Notes: generated from the sequence alone by a model not told the origin. 40,175 nucleotides of DNA from Actinomycetes bacterium (GCA_023432565.1 JAEYUL010000057.1:1-40175); one strand, 5' to 3'. Positions 1 to 7,973 are shown, counted from the first letter of the stretch. Numbers and translations are program-made.

Positions 1-818
1 CGGCGTGCGGTCTCGAAGCCGTCGCCGATCTCGACGCCCTTGATGGCCTGAATGCCCATCACCGCGGCGGCGAGTTGGCTGTCGAGTCGGTCGTCGCCGC
101 TGGTGAACGAGCCGAGGCCGCCCGGAAGTCCGTGCGCCACCACCTCGCCGACGCCGCCGAGGGTGTCGCCGTCGCGTTTGGCCGCCTCGATCTCGGCGAT
201 CATCAGCGCTTCGCTGTCGGAGTCGAACGCCCGCACCGGGCTGTCGTCGATCGCGGCGAGGTCGGCGGCCTGCGGCGGCGGACCGTCGTAGGGCTTCGAG
301 GCGCCGATGGAGATCACATGAGAAATGATCTCGACGCCGAGCGCCTGGCGCAGGAACGCGCGGGCGACGGTGCCCGCCGCGACGCGGGCCGCGGTCTCGC
401 GGGCGCTCGCCCGTTCCAGGACCGGCCGGGCGTCGTCGAAGCCGTACTTGAGCATCCCCGCGTAGTCCGCATGCCCGGGTCGCGGCCGGGTCAGCGGCGC
501 GTTGCGCGCGGCACTGTCGGCCAGGGCTTCGGGATCGACCGGGTCGGGAGCCATCACGGTCTCCCACTTGGGCCATTCGGTGTTGCCGATCTCGATGGCT
601 ATGGGGCCGCCGAGGGTGACCCCGTGACGAAGCCCGGTCAGCATCGTCACCTGGTCCTGCTCGAACTTCATCCGGGCGCCGCGGCCGTAGCCGAGCCGCC
701 GACGCGCGAGCGCGTCCTGGACGTCAGCGGTGCAGACCTCGACCCCCGAGGGCACGCCCTCGAGGATCCCGACGAGTGCGGGTCCGTGCGACTCCCCCGC
801 GGTCAGCCAACGAAGCAT
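1..818 (-). CDS. aroC: Chorismate synthase (3' end cut by window edge)
   Basis: AroC converts 5-enolpyruvylshikimate-3-phosphate to chorismate with reduced FMN. This is the last common step to Trp, Phe, Tyr and folate, and it supplies the substrate of the trpE product encoded further right. The protein starts MLRWLTAGESHGPAL, the family's N-terminal signature with the conserved His of the GESHG motif. It continues through a GYGRGARM segment and a RPRPGHADYAGMLKYG segment, both typical of the family. The ATG at 818 is preceded by GAGGA at a spacing of 7 nt. About 272 codons are present of a usual 390-400, so the C-terminal third lies outside the window. The gene follows the pilus operon in the same direction but is separated from it by a strong terminator, so it probably has its own promoter in 819-889. 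Confidence 0.97.
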   Translation of the reverse strand, partial: MLRWLTAGESHGPALVGILEGVPSGVEVCTADVQDALARRRLGYGRGARMKFEQDQVTMLTGLRHGVTLGGPIAIEIGNTEWPKWETVMAPDPVDPEALADSAARNAPLTRPRPGHADYAGMLKYGFDDARPVLERASARETAARVAAGTVARAFLRQALGVEIISHVISIGASKPYDGPPPQAADLAAIDDSPVRAFDSDSEALMIAEIEAAKRDGDTLGGVGEVVAHGLPGGLGSFTSGDDRLDSQLAAAVMGIQAIKGVEIGDGFETAR

Positions 819-889
819 GGCGTCATCCTCGCACGCGAGCAGCGACCCGCCGGGCGCGGGTCCGGACGGTGGGACCGCAGGCCAGGGAC

Positions 890-930
890 GCGACAGGGGG
901 CGGCCCGACCGGCGGGCCACCCCCTGTCGC
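890..930 (-). terminator. Strong hairpin terminator after pilO
   Basis: An 11-bp perfect outer stem (890-900 with 920-930) and a 6-bp inner stem (902-907 with 913-918) are separated by one mismatch and closed by a 5-nt loop. The hairpin starts 8 nt after the pilO stop codon and ends about 70 nt before the aroC start. It therefore looks like the end of the T4P transcript. There is no clear U tract, which is common for actinobacterial terminators. Confidence 0.8.
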
Positions 931-938
931 GCTCGTGC

Positions 939-1778
939 TCAGTCGTCGTCGCCGTTCGGCAGGTCGGATCCCTCGATCGGCGTCACGGGGTTGCGGTCGG
1001 TCGCCGGCGGCATCACGGGGATCGTCGGCTCGGCCGTCGGGTCGGGCGGGGTGGCCAGGCTCGGCATGACGTACAGGAAGCCCTCGATCTTCAGCTCCAG
1101 GTCGCCGAACTCGGTCGCCGGACGGCCGGCGTTCCCCTGCTGCTCGTTCTGCGTCGTGCCCGTCAGGCCGGTCACGAGGAACAGACGCGTGGTGTTCTGG
1201 ACGGCCTCCAGGAACGCGACCGTGTTCGCGTACGGGCCCACGACGGTCATCGTCACCGGCACGGCCGTCATGCCGGCGGGTGCCTCGACCTTCGCGGGTG
1301 CCGGCGCCGCCGTCTCGTCACCGCTCGGGCTCGCGCTCGCGCTCGGCGACGGGCTCGGGCTCGGAGCGGCCTCGGTCGAGACCGCCCCGCCCGTCCCGGC
1401 TCCGGCCAGCGGCGCCTCCGGGAGCGTCACGAGGTAGGGCGTCTGCGGCGTGAGCTCGATGACGACCACGTCGCTCGCCTGCGCGAGCTGGTCGACCTGG
1501 ATGATGTAAGGAGCGAGGTCGAGTGACGGCGTGATCTGCGTCGCGATCGTCGCGAGCTCGGCCTTGTACTGGTCGAGGTTCGCGAACTCGGCCTTCAGCT
1601 CGTTGACCTTCTTCTGCAGCTCGGAGTTGTGCGTCTCGGTCTGCTCGGTCTGCTCACGCGTGTCCGAGGCCGTCGCCAGGACCGGCGAGACGAGCAGGAA
1701 CCAGGCGAGCGCGACCAGCACGACCGCGACGAACGCGGTACCGCCGATCCACGTGCTCTTCTTCGCGGCGCCGTTCAT
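939..1778 (-). CDS. pilO: Type IV pilus inner-membrane platform protein PilO
   Basis: A 279-residue bitopic protein. It has a short cytoplasmic N-terminus, one membrane helix (about residues 12-34), a coiled-coil segment rich in Gln, Glu and Lys (about 38-75) and then a PilO-type periplasmic/extracytoplasmic fold. In known systems PilO dimerises with PilN and links the motor side to the assembly platform. A low-complexity linker rich in Pro and Ser (about residues 140-155, SPSPSPSASASPS) interrupts the domain and is not part of the core family. The start overlaps the pilN stop as TGATG, indicating translational coupling. The assignment rests on topology and on position after pilM and pilN, as PilO sequences are poorly conserved. 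Confidence 0.85.
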   Translation of the reverse strand: MNGAAKKSTWIGGTAFVAVVLVALAWFLLVSPVLATASDTREQTEQTETHNSELQKKVNELKAEFANLDQYKAELATIATQITPSLDLAPYIIQVDQLAQASDVVVIELTPQTPYLVTLPEAPLAGAGTGGAVSTEAAPSPSPSPSASASPSGDETAAPAPAKVEAPAGMTAVPVTMTVVGPYANTVAFLEAVQNTTRLFLVTGLTGTTQNEQQGNAGRPATEFGDLELKIEGFLYVMPSLATPPDPTAEPTIPVMPPATDRNPVTPIEGSDLPNGDDD

Positions 1779-2518
1779 CAGTTCCCCTCCGTCGTCGCAG
1801 CGTCGTCGCCGACCTCGGCGTCGTCCTGCGGCTCGAACCGGCCGGAGTAGGCGTCACCCGTGAAGCGGACGGTCGCCTGGACCCCGTAGAACACGCCGGA
1901 CACCTCGTCCGACTCGACCTTGACCGACGAGACGAACGCATCGGTGAAGCCCGGGATGCTGTTCAGGGCCTCGACCAGGGCCGCTGAGTCCGGCACAGTC
2001 GTGGAGCGCACGCCGAAGGCGATCTGACCGACGCTGAGGGCCTGCAGAGGGTTGTCGGCGAGCTCGGGCGCGGTCATGGGCGTCGCGCCGGTCATGCCGA
2101 ACGTGTCGATGCTCGCGGTCTGCGGCAGCACCGCCGCGATCGCATCCATGTACGGCTTCCACAGGACCTCGGTCGCCATCCCGAGCTGACGTGCCCGGGC
2201 TGCCTCGGCGAGCTGGTTCTGGACGCGCGGCACCTCGGCGTACTTGGCCTGCTCGGTCGTCAGGCGAGCCGTCTCCTGCTGCGCGCGCTCGAGGTCACCC
2301 TGAGCCGCTGCAGCCACCGACTGTGCCCACAGCCAGGCGAGAGCGCACAGCGCGAGAACGACCAGGATGGCGATGACCAGCCACTTCTTGATGCTCTGCA
2401 GGCCTCGCGCGGCCCGGATCTCCGGCGGCAGCAGGTTGACCTGCGGCAGGCCGGTGATGATCGACGTCTGCGCCGCGTCCCTGGAGGACTTGTGCGGGCG
2501 CTCGAGCAGCGAGGTCAT
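1778..2518 (-). CDS. pilN: Type IV pilus platform protein PilN
   Basis: A 246-residue protein. It has a cytoplasmic N-terminal tail containing the hallmark VNLLPPEIR stretch (about residues 27-35), which in PilN binds PilM. One membrane helix (about 46-66) and a coiled coil with Gln/Glu/Ala repeats (about 70-115) follow, leading into a small ferredoxin-like periplasmic domain. PilN pairs with PilO and contacts the cytoplasmic actin-like PilM. The ATG overlaps the pilM stop by 4 nt (ATGA), and its own stop overlaps pilO by 1 nt, so pilM, pilN and pilO form one translation-coupled block. Confidence 0.92.
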   Translation of the reverse strand: MTSLLERPHKSSRDAAQTSIITGLPQVNLLPPEIRAARGLQSIKKWLVIAILVVLALCALAWLWAQSVAAAAQGDLERAQQETARLTTEQAKYAEVPRVQNQLAEAARARQLGMATEVLWKPYMDAIAAVLPQTASIDTFGMTGATPMTAPELADNPLQALSVGQIAFGVRSTTVPDSAALVEALNSIPGFTDAFVSSVKVESDEVSGVFYGVQATVRFTGDAYSGRFEPQDDAEVGDDAATTEGN

Positions 2519-3579
2519 GCGGCAGCTCCGTATGCGAGGCCGACGGGAAGCGCGATGAGCGACTCGCGGCCGGCGAGCCGGTCGCGGCCGGCGCTCTTCG
2601 CGGCGCGCAGGCCGCCGAGCGGGTCGCCGAGCGTCACGGCGATGCGGCTCGCGCTGGACAGGTACTGACCGAGTCCGGGCAGGTGCGCCCCGCCACCCGT
2701 GAGGACGACGAGCTCGACGCCCGCGCCGGGGTGTGCCCCGGCGTAGTAGACGAACGTGTTGCGGATCGACTCGACGAGCTGGCGGACCACCTCGGCGATG
2801 TTCTCCGCCGCCTGCGCACGGTCGGGTCCGACCGCGTACCCCACGCCGATCTCGCGCTTGATGCTCTCGGCCTCGACGACCGCGACGCCGAGCGCGCTGG
2901 CCACCGCCGTGGTCACCTGGTGCCCGCCGACGGGCAGCATGCGCACGAGCTGCGGGCGGCCGTGTGCGGCCACCACCACCGTCGTCACCTGCGCGCCGAT
3001 GTCCACGAGCGCGACCGTGCGGCTCGCGTAGTCGCCACGGGCGAGCGCCCTCACCAGGGCGAAGGCGTTCAGGTCGACCATCACCGGCCGCAGCCCGGCA
3101 CCCTCGACCGCGAGCACGTTGGCGTTGACCGTGTCGCGCTGCGCTGCGACCAGCAGACCGTGCACCATGCGGCCGGTGGGCCCGTCCACCTCAGCGGTCG
3201 GGCAGTAGTCCAGCAGCGCGTCGTTGGTGGCCATCGGCAGCAGGTCACCCACGTGGTACGCGAGCGAGGCCGTGAGCTGCTCGCGCGGCATCCACGGGAG
3301 CTCCGTCTCGCGCACCAGCACGCGCTGGTTGCCGACGCCGATCACCACGTCCTTGGTCGAGAACTTCGCTCGCGACCACAGCTCCTTGAGGGCTCCGGCG
3401 ACGATGGCCTGCTCGGCGACCTCGCCGTCGCGCACCGCACCGAGCGGCAGCGGCACCTCGCCGTACCGTTGGAGCGTCGGCGGGTTCTTCCCGGACGGAC
3501 CGCCGGACCCGAACTCGAGCTCGGCCGCCCGCACCGCACCGGTGCCGATGTCGAGGCCGATCACACGTGTGCTGGCCAC
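2515..3579 (-). CDS. pilM: Type IV pilus actin-like ATPase PilM
   Basis: A 354-residue cytoplasmic protein of the actin/FtsA superfamily. It opens with the phosphate-1 motif VIGLDIGTGAVRAAEL (about residues 6-21). A second ALVDIGAQVTTVVV motif follows near residues 190-203, then an adenosine motif VVLTGGGAHLPGL near 290-302. PilM forms the cytoplasmic ring that recruits PilN and couples it to the PilB/PilT motors. The start is GTG at 3579, preceded by AAAGGG at about 7 nt. A sigma-28-like promoter element lies at 3617-3644, giving a leader of about 30 nt, so pilMNO may have its own transcript besides readthrough from pilD. The length is normal for the family. Confidence 0.95.
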   Translation of the reverse strand: MASTRVIGLDIGTGAVRAAELEFGSGGPSGKNPPTLQRYGEVPLPLGAVRDGEVAEQAIVAGALKELWSRAKFSTKDVVIGVGNQRVLVRETELPWMPREQLTASLAYHVGDLLPMATNDALLDYCPTAEVDGPTGRMVHGLLVAAQRDTVNANVLAVEGAGLRPVMVDLNAFALVRALARGDYASRTVALVDIGAQVTTVVVAAHGRPQLVRMLPVGGHQVTTAVASALGVAVVEAESIKREIGVGYAVGPDRAQAAENIAEVVRQLVESIRNTFVYYAGAHPGAGVELVVLTGGGAHLPGLGQYLSSASRIAVTLGDPLGGLRAAKSAGRDRLAGRESLIALPVGLAYGAAA

Positions 3580-3616
3580 AGGCCGCCCTTTCGTCCGTCG
3601 AGCTGTTCCGACACTC

Positions 3617-3644
3617 CTATCGGGTGACCGCGAGACGGACTTGA
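3617..3644 (-). promoter_or_regulatory. Sigma-28-like promoter element upstream of pilM
   Basis: Read on the minus strand: TCAAGTCC, a 12-nt spacer, then CCCGATAG. The same layout with the same spacing occurs upstream of pilB, pilT and pilA. The FliA/WhiG-type consensus from established work is roughly TAAA-N15/16-GCCGATAA. The predicted start of transcription is near 3610, about 30 nt before the pilM start codon. The 12-mer CTCAAGTCCGTC that includes the -35 part is identical in the pilT element. Confidence 0.6.
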
Positions 3645-3681
3645 GGGTGGAAGACGCGCTGTTTGCGCAGGTCTCGCCCGA

Positions 3682-4464
3682 CTAGAGAAGAGCGCGGTAC
3701 CAGTCCCACACCGCATCGCCCGCGATCAGCCCGATCCATGCGCCCGCCAGCATCCACGGACCGAACGGGACGCTCGACTTGCGCCCGGCCCGCCTGGCGG
3801 CCAGCAGACCGACAGCGAAGAGCCCCCCAAGCAGGAAGGCCGCAAACCACCCGACGACCACGCTGGCCCACCCCGCCCACCCCAGGTACAGCCCGAGCAC
3901 GCCGGCGAGCTTGACGTCGCCGAATCCCATGCCCGCCGGGTAGACGACGAGCAGGAGGAAGTAGACGGCGAACAGCGCGGCGCCGCCGAGCAGCGCGCGC
4001 ACCCACGAGCCGGCGTCCGCGTCGCCGCCCGGGTTCCACGCGGCCAGAGCGAGCAGGACGAGGACGACGACGTAGGACGGCAGGACGATCGCGTCAGGCA
4101 ACCGGTGCGTGTCGAGGTCGATGAGCGCGAGCGCGATGGAGACGGCTGCGAGGTAGAGCAGCGCAGGCAACGCCCATGACAGGCCCGTCGCCCAGGCGAC
4201 GAGCGCGAACGCGACCCCGGTCCCAGCCTCGACGAGGGGGTAGCGCGCCGCGATCGGCTCGCCGCAGTCCCGGCACCGCCCGCCCAGCAGGAGCCAGCCG
4301 AGCACCGGCACGTTGTCCCGCGCCCGGATGCGATGGCCGCACCGGGGGCACGCGCTGGGCGGCGAGACGACCGACTCCCCCCGCGGGACACGCCAGACGA
4401 CCACGTTGAGGAACGAACCGACCGCCAGGCCCAGGAGACCGACGAGGACGACGAGGAGGATCAC
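3682..4464 (-). CDS. pilD: Prepilin peptidase / N-methyltransferase PilD
   Basis: A 260-residue multi-pass aspartyl protease that removes the leader of prepilins and methylates the new N-terminus. The N-terminal segment AVGSFLNVVVWRVPRGES is the family signature. Two CxxC pairs (CPRCG near residue 39 and CRDCG near 64) form the zinc-binding loop of the methyltransferase part. The two catalytic aspartates sit in IDLDTHRLPD (about residues 115-124) and GFGDVKLAG (about 176-184). About eight hydrophobic helices are visible. The start is GTG at 4464, 7 nt after the stop of the preceding gene, with only a weak ribosome binding site, so translation probably depends on coupling. Its expected substrates are PilA and the three prepilin-like proteins encoded just upstream. 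Confidence 0.96.
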   Translation of the reverse strand: MILLVVLVGLLGLAVGSFLNVVVWRVPRGESVVSPPSACPRCGHRIRARDNVPVLGWLLLGGRCRDCGEPIAARYPLVEAGTGVAFALVAWATGLSWALPALLYLAAVSIALALIDLDTHRLPDAIVLPSYVVVLVLLALAAWNPGGDADAGSWVRALLGGAALFAVYFLLLVVYPAGMGFGDVKLAGVLGLYLGWAGWASVVVGWFAAFLLGGLFAVGLLAARRAGRKSSVPFGPWMLAGAWIGLIAGDAVWDWYRALL

Positions 4465-4470
4465 GAGAGG

Positions 4471-6288
4471 TCAGGGTCCAAGGGTCAGTGCCTGGTTGTC
4501 CATCCGGAACCGCTCCGTCACGACGAAGGCCCGGCCGGACGTGCCGCCGCCCGAGTTGGCCGCCTCGAAGTTGAGCGTGACCGGGTTGCTGAAGTTCGCG
4601 TTGCAGCCGTACAGCTGACCGGTCAGCGTCACGGCGCCGCTCGCCGCGATCGTGCCCGGCGTGTACACCATGAGCGTCGTGTTCGGGCCCTGGGCGAGGG
4701 TCGGGTCGCCCCACGCACGCAGGTTGATGCCACGGATGCTGGAGGGAGGGCTCGAGCAGGACGTCATGCTCGCAGGCCACGACTCCACGACGTAGACGCT
4801 GTGCCGTCCACCGTCGGCGGACTCGAACCGGATCGGGTTCCGGAACTCGGCCCCCGGGACGAACAGGACCAGGTCCGCGTAGAGCTTGACCACGAGCGAC
4901 CCGCCGAAGCCCACCACCGAACCCGTCCCGCAGCCGCCCGATCCCGACGCCGTCGTCAGGTCGTAGATGGTCGGCGTCGAGATGGTCAGGGGCGCGGTGA
5001 AGACACCGCTGCTCGAGACCCGGCAGACGTCCGCCCAGGAGTAGCCCGAGCCGCGCAAGGGCTGCAGGTCGTTCACCCACCGGCGCATCGTCCACCCGCT
5101 CCACCGCGCGTCCGTGGAGGAGATCTTGGGGAACTGCAGCATCGGGTCGCCCGAGGGGAACCACAGCTCCATGTTCGGTGCCGCAGGGGCGACGAGCGAC
5201 GGGTCCGGGAATGTCACCGGCGAGCCGTACAGACGCGATGCGTTGATGCCGCCCGTCAGCGTCGACCTGACCCGGAAGGAACCTCCCGCGGTGATCGTCA
5301 TCCCGTTGTTGGCGTTGATGCGGTCGACCCAGATGTTGCCGGGGAACGCCTTGGTGTTCGACAGCGACATGGTGCCGCCGACGTGGATGTCCCCACCGAC
5401 GTTGCACCCGCTGGTCATGCTGAAGTTCCCGACCACGACGAGGTCGCCGCCGATAGTGCCACCCGCGGGGCAGTTGAGGTTGCCGCCGACCCACATGTCG
5501 CCTTCGACGCGGCACGTGGTGTTCCACTCGACGTTGCCCGCAATGACCGCGTCGCCACCGACCTTGCCGTCGGCCGGGCAGCTGATGTTGCCCTTCGAGA
5601 TGAGGTCGCCCTGGATCTTGCAGGTCGTGTTGAGGATCGACGTCTCGGACAGCGAGGAGTTGATGAACACGCCACCGGTGGTGTTCATCGCGGTCGAGCA
5701 CGAGAAGTGGTCGGTGAGGATGTCGGCGTCCGTGCCGGTGATCGTCAGGTTCGTCGCGGCGCTCGTCGAGACCTTGCCGAAGATGGCCTGGTTGAACTCG
5801 GGCGACGGCGGCCGCTGACGGACCTCGAACTGCGCGACCATCGTCCGGATGTCACCGGAGGAGTTCCCCACGCCCTGCTGCCCCGTCCAGCCCGTGGAGA
5901 TCACGCGGAACAACGCCGTGCCGGGCGGCGCCGGCACGACCGGGCAGCCGTTGGTCCACGAGCTCTCGAGCGCGGGGTCCGCGGTCGCGCTGATGAGCTT
6001 CTGCACCTGGGCACGCCACGGGGGTGTCGTGCTGGACCCGACTCCACCCACCCAGCACGCGCCGCCCGTGACTCCGGACGCCGCCGCCTCGATGCCCGCC
6101 TCGGCGGCGGACTTGGCGCTCACGGACGCCCTCGACGCCGTCGCCTGGCCGACCGCGAACACCACCGAGCCGACGAGGATCACGGCGAACACCGCAAGTA
6201 CCGCGGCGACACCGATCACGGCGACGAGCGAGCTACCACGCTCGCCGCGCGCCGCGCGAGCGATCCGCTGGATCACGTTGCTGCGCAC
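4471..6288 (-). CDS. PilX-like pilus protein with bactofilin-like repeat domain
   Basis: A 605-residue protein. The start GTG at 6288 has GGAGG 6 nt upstream and overlaps the preceding minor pilin gene by 16 nt; a longer open frame upstream of it has no pilin features. Residues 1-45 look like a prepilin leader and helix: G18/S19 could be the PilD cleavage site, followed by a 25-residue hydrophobic helix. The +5 residue is Ala, not Glu, as in PilX- and GspK-type tip or minor components. Residues 223-308 contain an unusual repeat (G-D and G-N or G-G turns alternating with Cys), resembling the beta-solenoid of bactofilins. The C-terminal half (about 310-605) has further Cys residues and no domain I recognise. 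I infer a surface-exposed, disulfide-stabilised pilus tip or adhesive component; the exact role is not known. Confidence 0.85.
   Translation of the reverse strand: MRSNVIQRIARAARGERGSSLVAVIGVAAVLAVFAVILVGSVVFAVGQATASRASVSAKSAAEAGIEAAASGVTGGACWVGGVGSSTTPPWRAQVQKLISATADPALESSWTNGCPVVPAPPGTALFRVISTGWTGQQGVGNSSGDIRTMVAQFEVRQRPPSPEFNQAIFGKVSTSAATNLTITGTDADILTDHFSCSTAMNTTGGVFINSSLSETSILNTTCKIQGDLISKGNISCPADGKVGGDAVIAGNVEWNTTCRVEGDMWVGGNLNCPAGGTIGGDLVVVGNFSMTSGCNVGGDIHVGGTMSLSNTKAFPGNIWVDRINANNGMTITAGGSFRVRSTLTGGINASRLYGSPVTFPDPSLVAPAAPNMELWFPSGDPMLQFPKISSTDARWSGWTMRRWVNDLQPLRGSGYSWADVCRVSSSGVFTAPLTISTPTIYDLTTASGSGGCGTGSVVGFGGSLVVKLYADLVLFVPGAEFRNPIRFESADGGRHSVYVVESWPASMTSCSSPPSSIRGINLRAWGDPTLAQGPNTTLMVYTPGTIAASGAVTLTGQLYGCNANFSNPVTLNFEAANSGGGTSGRAFVVTERFRMDNQALTLGP
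5365..5622 (-). repeat. Cys-punctuated 36-residue repeat (108-nt period) in the PilX-like gene
   Basis: Cysteines fall at residues 223, 237, 259, 273 and 295 of the 605-residue protein, giving exact alternating spacings of 14, 22, 14 and 22 residues. The short half-unit follows C-x-[IV]-x-G-D-x5-G. The long half-unit follows C-P-A-[DG]-G-x-[IV]-G-G-D-x2-[IV]-x-G-N. Two full units and an additional short half-unit are present. The pattern resembles bactofilin beta-helix turns, but the regular cysteines suggest disulfide ladders outside the cell. Confidence 0.8.
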
Positions 6289-6953
6289 TTGACACCTCCG
6301 GGGACCTCTCCGTCGAGCTGCAGCTGGCGTCTCGGGGAGACCGTCGTGGACACGTTCACGGGCGCGTTGCCGTCGTCCGGCTCGAACCGCAGCGCGAGGG
6401 TGACGCTGCCGGGGTACCAGGCCTCGACGTCGGGATCCGGGTCGTGCGCGACGAACGGCGGCGCCGACCCGAGCCTCGTCACGTCCTGCGCGACCACCGG
6501 CCACGACGCGGGATCGCCGGCAGTGGCCGCGACCCCGCTCGTGAGGGTCGGCCTGCTCAGCGCGCGCAGCGTGCCGTCGGGGGTGAGGTACCACCCCATG
6601 CACCGCCACGTCGCCGCCGCTGCGACGACGCCCTCGTTGCGGCGGGTCTTGACGATCAGCAGGTCACCCTCGCCGGATGCGGACGCCACGGTGTACGTGG
6701 CCCCGGACCGGACGTCGGTCTCGACCGCGAGCCGGACGGCCTGCTGGATGGCGTCGAACTGCACGCGAGCCGCGTTCGTGCCTGCCGTGGTGGCCCGGAC
6801 CGACGCGTTGGCCTGCATCGAGCGGATGAACAGGCCCGCGATCAGCGCCAGGAGGAACAGCGAGAGCATCGTGGCGACCAGCAGCTCGACGAGACTCAGC
6901 CCCGAGTCGTCGCCGGCGCGCGTCCCGCGCTCACCCATCAGGCGGGTCTTCAT
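6273..6953 (-). CDS. Minor prepilin, PilW-like
   Basis: A 226-residue protein with a class III-type prepilin signal. The leader ends at G18, then LSLVELLVATMLSLFLLAL forms the assembly helix, with Glu at +5. The rest is a variable globular domain ending in Cys-Ala-Ala-Thr. The ATG at 6953 overlaps the stop of the preceding prepilin gene (TGATG); a longer frame to 7241 is only the shadow of that gene. The 3' end overlaps the following PilX-like gene by 16 nt. By position (second in the trio after pilA) and length it matches PilW/PulJ-type minor pilins, which help prime pilus assembly. Sequence alone does not prove the PilW assignment. Confidence 0.87.
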   Translation of the reverse strand: MKTRLMGERGTRAGDDSGLSLVELLVATMLSLFLLALIAGLFIRSMQANASVRATTAGTNAARVQFDAIQQAVRLAVETDVRSGATYTVASASGEGDLLIVKTRRNEGVVAAAATWRCMGWYLTPDGTLRALSRPTLTSGVAATAGDPASWPVVAQDVTRLGSAPPFVAHDPDPDVEAWYPGSVTLALRFEPDDGNAPVNVSTTVSPRRQLQLDGEVPGGVKCAAT

Positions 6954-7408
6954 CACTCGAGCCCGAGGGCGATGCGGGTCGTCGTCTTGGCGAGCACCTT
7001 CGACGCGTCGGCCGCATCCACCACCGTGACGGTGTAGCTGACGATCGGCGCCGAGGCCGAGGTGAGGCAGGTGGCGGGCGTCGCGGAGGCCGTCACGAGC
7101 ATGCGCATCTCCTTGCCGCGCCCGTCCTCGCGGTTGCTCGGCACGGGGCTCGTGCGCACGTCGTTCCACTTCGGGCACGCCTTGGTGGAGTCGAGCCCGG
7201 CCACGGCGGTGTGCGCCCAGTCGGCCCGCTCGAGCGCCCACTGCGTCGCGGACTCGATCGTCGAGTTGCGCGCCGAGGTCGAGATCGCCGTGACGATCAG
7301 GAACAGCGTGCCGAGCATCAGCACGGCGAAGAGCATCATCGAGACCATGACTTCGACCATGCCGAAGCCCTCGTCACCACGGTGCTCGTCGTCCGCTGCC
7401 TGACGCAT
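6953..7408 (-). CDS. Minor prepilin, PilV-like
   Basis: A 151-residue prepilin-like protein. The charged leader ends at G14, followed by FGMVEVMVSMMLFAVLMLG with Glu at +5, the standard PilD cleavage and methylation context. A short globular domain has two Cys residues (about 78 and 114) that could pair. The ATG at 7408 follows GGAGGGA at about 8 nt. The gene lies after the hairpin that follows pilA and is coupled to the next minor pilin by a TGATG overlap. It corresponds to PilV/PilI-type minor pilins by position. The expected role is in the tip or priming complex at low abundance relative to PilA. Confidence 0.86.
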   Translation of the reverse strand: MRQAADDEHRGDEGFGMVEVMVSMMLFAVLMLGTLFLIVTAISTSARNSTIESATQWALERADWAHTAVAGLDSTKACPKWNDVRTSPVPSNREDGRGKEMRMLVTASATPATCLTSASAPIVSYTVTVVDAADASKVLAKTTTRIALGLE

Positions 7409-7443
7409 CGCACGTCCCTCCTGTCGCTTCCTTCAGTGACGCC

Positions 7444-7480
7444 GCTGTGGGGCACCCGGCCGAGCCGAGCGCCCCACAGC
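7444..7480 (-). terminator. Hairpin between pilA and the minor pilin genes
   Basis: A perfect 10-bp stem (7444-7453 with 7471-7480) with a 17-nt loop lies 24 nt after the pilA stop codon and 36 nt before the next start. It could terminate most transcripts or protect the pilA 3' end. Either would make the major pilin far more abundant than the minor ones. Confidence 0.65.
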
Positions 7481-7503
7481 TGGTCATGACGAGGTCGGCA
7501 CGA

Positions 7504-7908
7504 TCAGCAGGTGCCCTGCTCGATGCCGCCGGTGTCGGAGACCTTGAAGTCCTTGTCCTTGCCGTCGGGGTGCGTGGCGTCGAGGCACCAGCTGCCCGTC
7601 GCGTCCACCGTCGCCGGGAAGTGGACCGTGACACCGGCCGTGGCGACGAAGCCCTCGCCCGCCGCGGCGGTCGCGTCGACGTCCGCCGCCGTGTCGTCCG
7701 GGTTGGACGCGAGGTAGGACGAGATCGCGATCTTGGCGTTGCCGAGGTCCGACTTCACCGCGGCGTCCTTCGCGCGCTTCTGCTGGTCCAGGTACACCGG
7801 GATCGCGATGGCCGCCAGGATGCCGATGATGATGATGACGACGAGGAGCTCGACGAGCGTGAAGCCACGCTCCTTGTTCTCCAGCGACTTACGAACGCGA
7901 GCCATCAT
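7504..7908 (-). CDS. pilA: Type IV major pilin PilA
   Basis: A 134-residue type IVa-like prepilin. The leader ends at G15, followed by FTLVELLVVIIIIGILAAIA with Glu at +5, the canonical PilD recognition and polymerisation helix. The globular domain is small (about 90 residues) and ends with two cysteines (108 and 134), the usual D-region disulfide. Two adjacent ATG codons (7908 and 7905) are possible starts; GAAGGGAG lies 9-12 nt upstream. The gene sits alone between two hairpins and has a sigma-28-like element at 7999-8026, so it is probably the most highly expressed pilus gene here. It follows pilC and precedes the minor pilins. Confidence 0.95.
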   Translation of the reverse strand: MMARVRKSLENKERGFTLVELLVVIIIIGILAAIAIPVYLDQQKRAKDAAVKSDLGNAKIAISSYLASNPDDTAADVDATAAAGEGFVATAGVTVHFPATVDATGSWCLDATHPDGKDKDFKVSDTGGIEQGTC

Positions 7909-7973
7909 GATGAGGCTCCCTTCTTCGAGGGACGAGTGTCAGTGTCAACTTCAGTACCGACCCGCGCGGCGGG

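Noticed and set aside
3655..3680. Small GCGC hairpin after pilD
   Set aside because: Only 4-5 bp, no U tract, and pilD is followed closely by pilM in the same direction.
4094..5701. A minus-strand frame of 535 codons overlapping pilD and the PilX-like gene
   Set aside because: His/Arg-rich shadow of the PilX-like gene with no family features.
4333..7029. A plus-strand open frame of 898 codons across pilD and the minor pilins
   Set aside because: Same shadow effect; composition is Arg-rich without motifs, while the minus strand carries complete prepilin genes with ribosome binding sites and coupled starts.
7935..7953. TTGACA-like -35 hexamer upstream of pilA (minus strand)
   Set aside because: A -10 box 17 nt downstream would fall on the ribosome binding site and none is present; the sigma-28-like element further upstream fits better.
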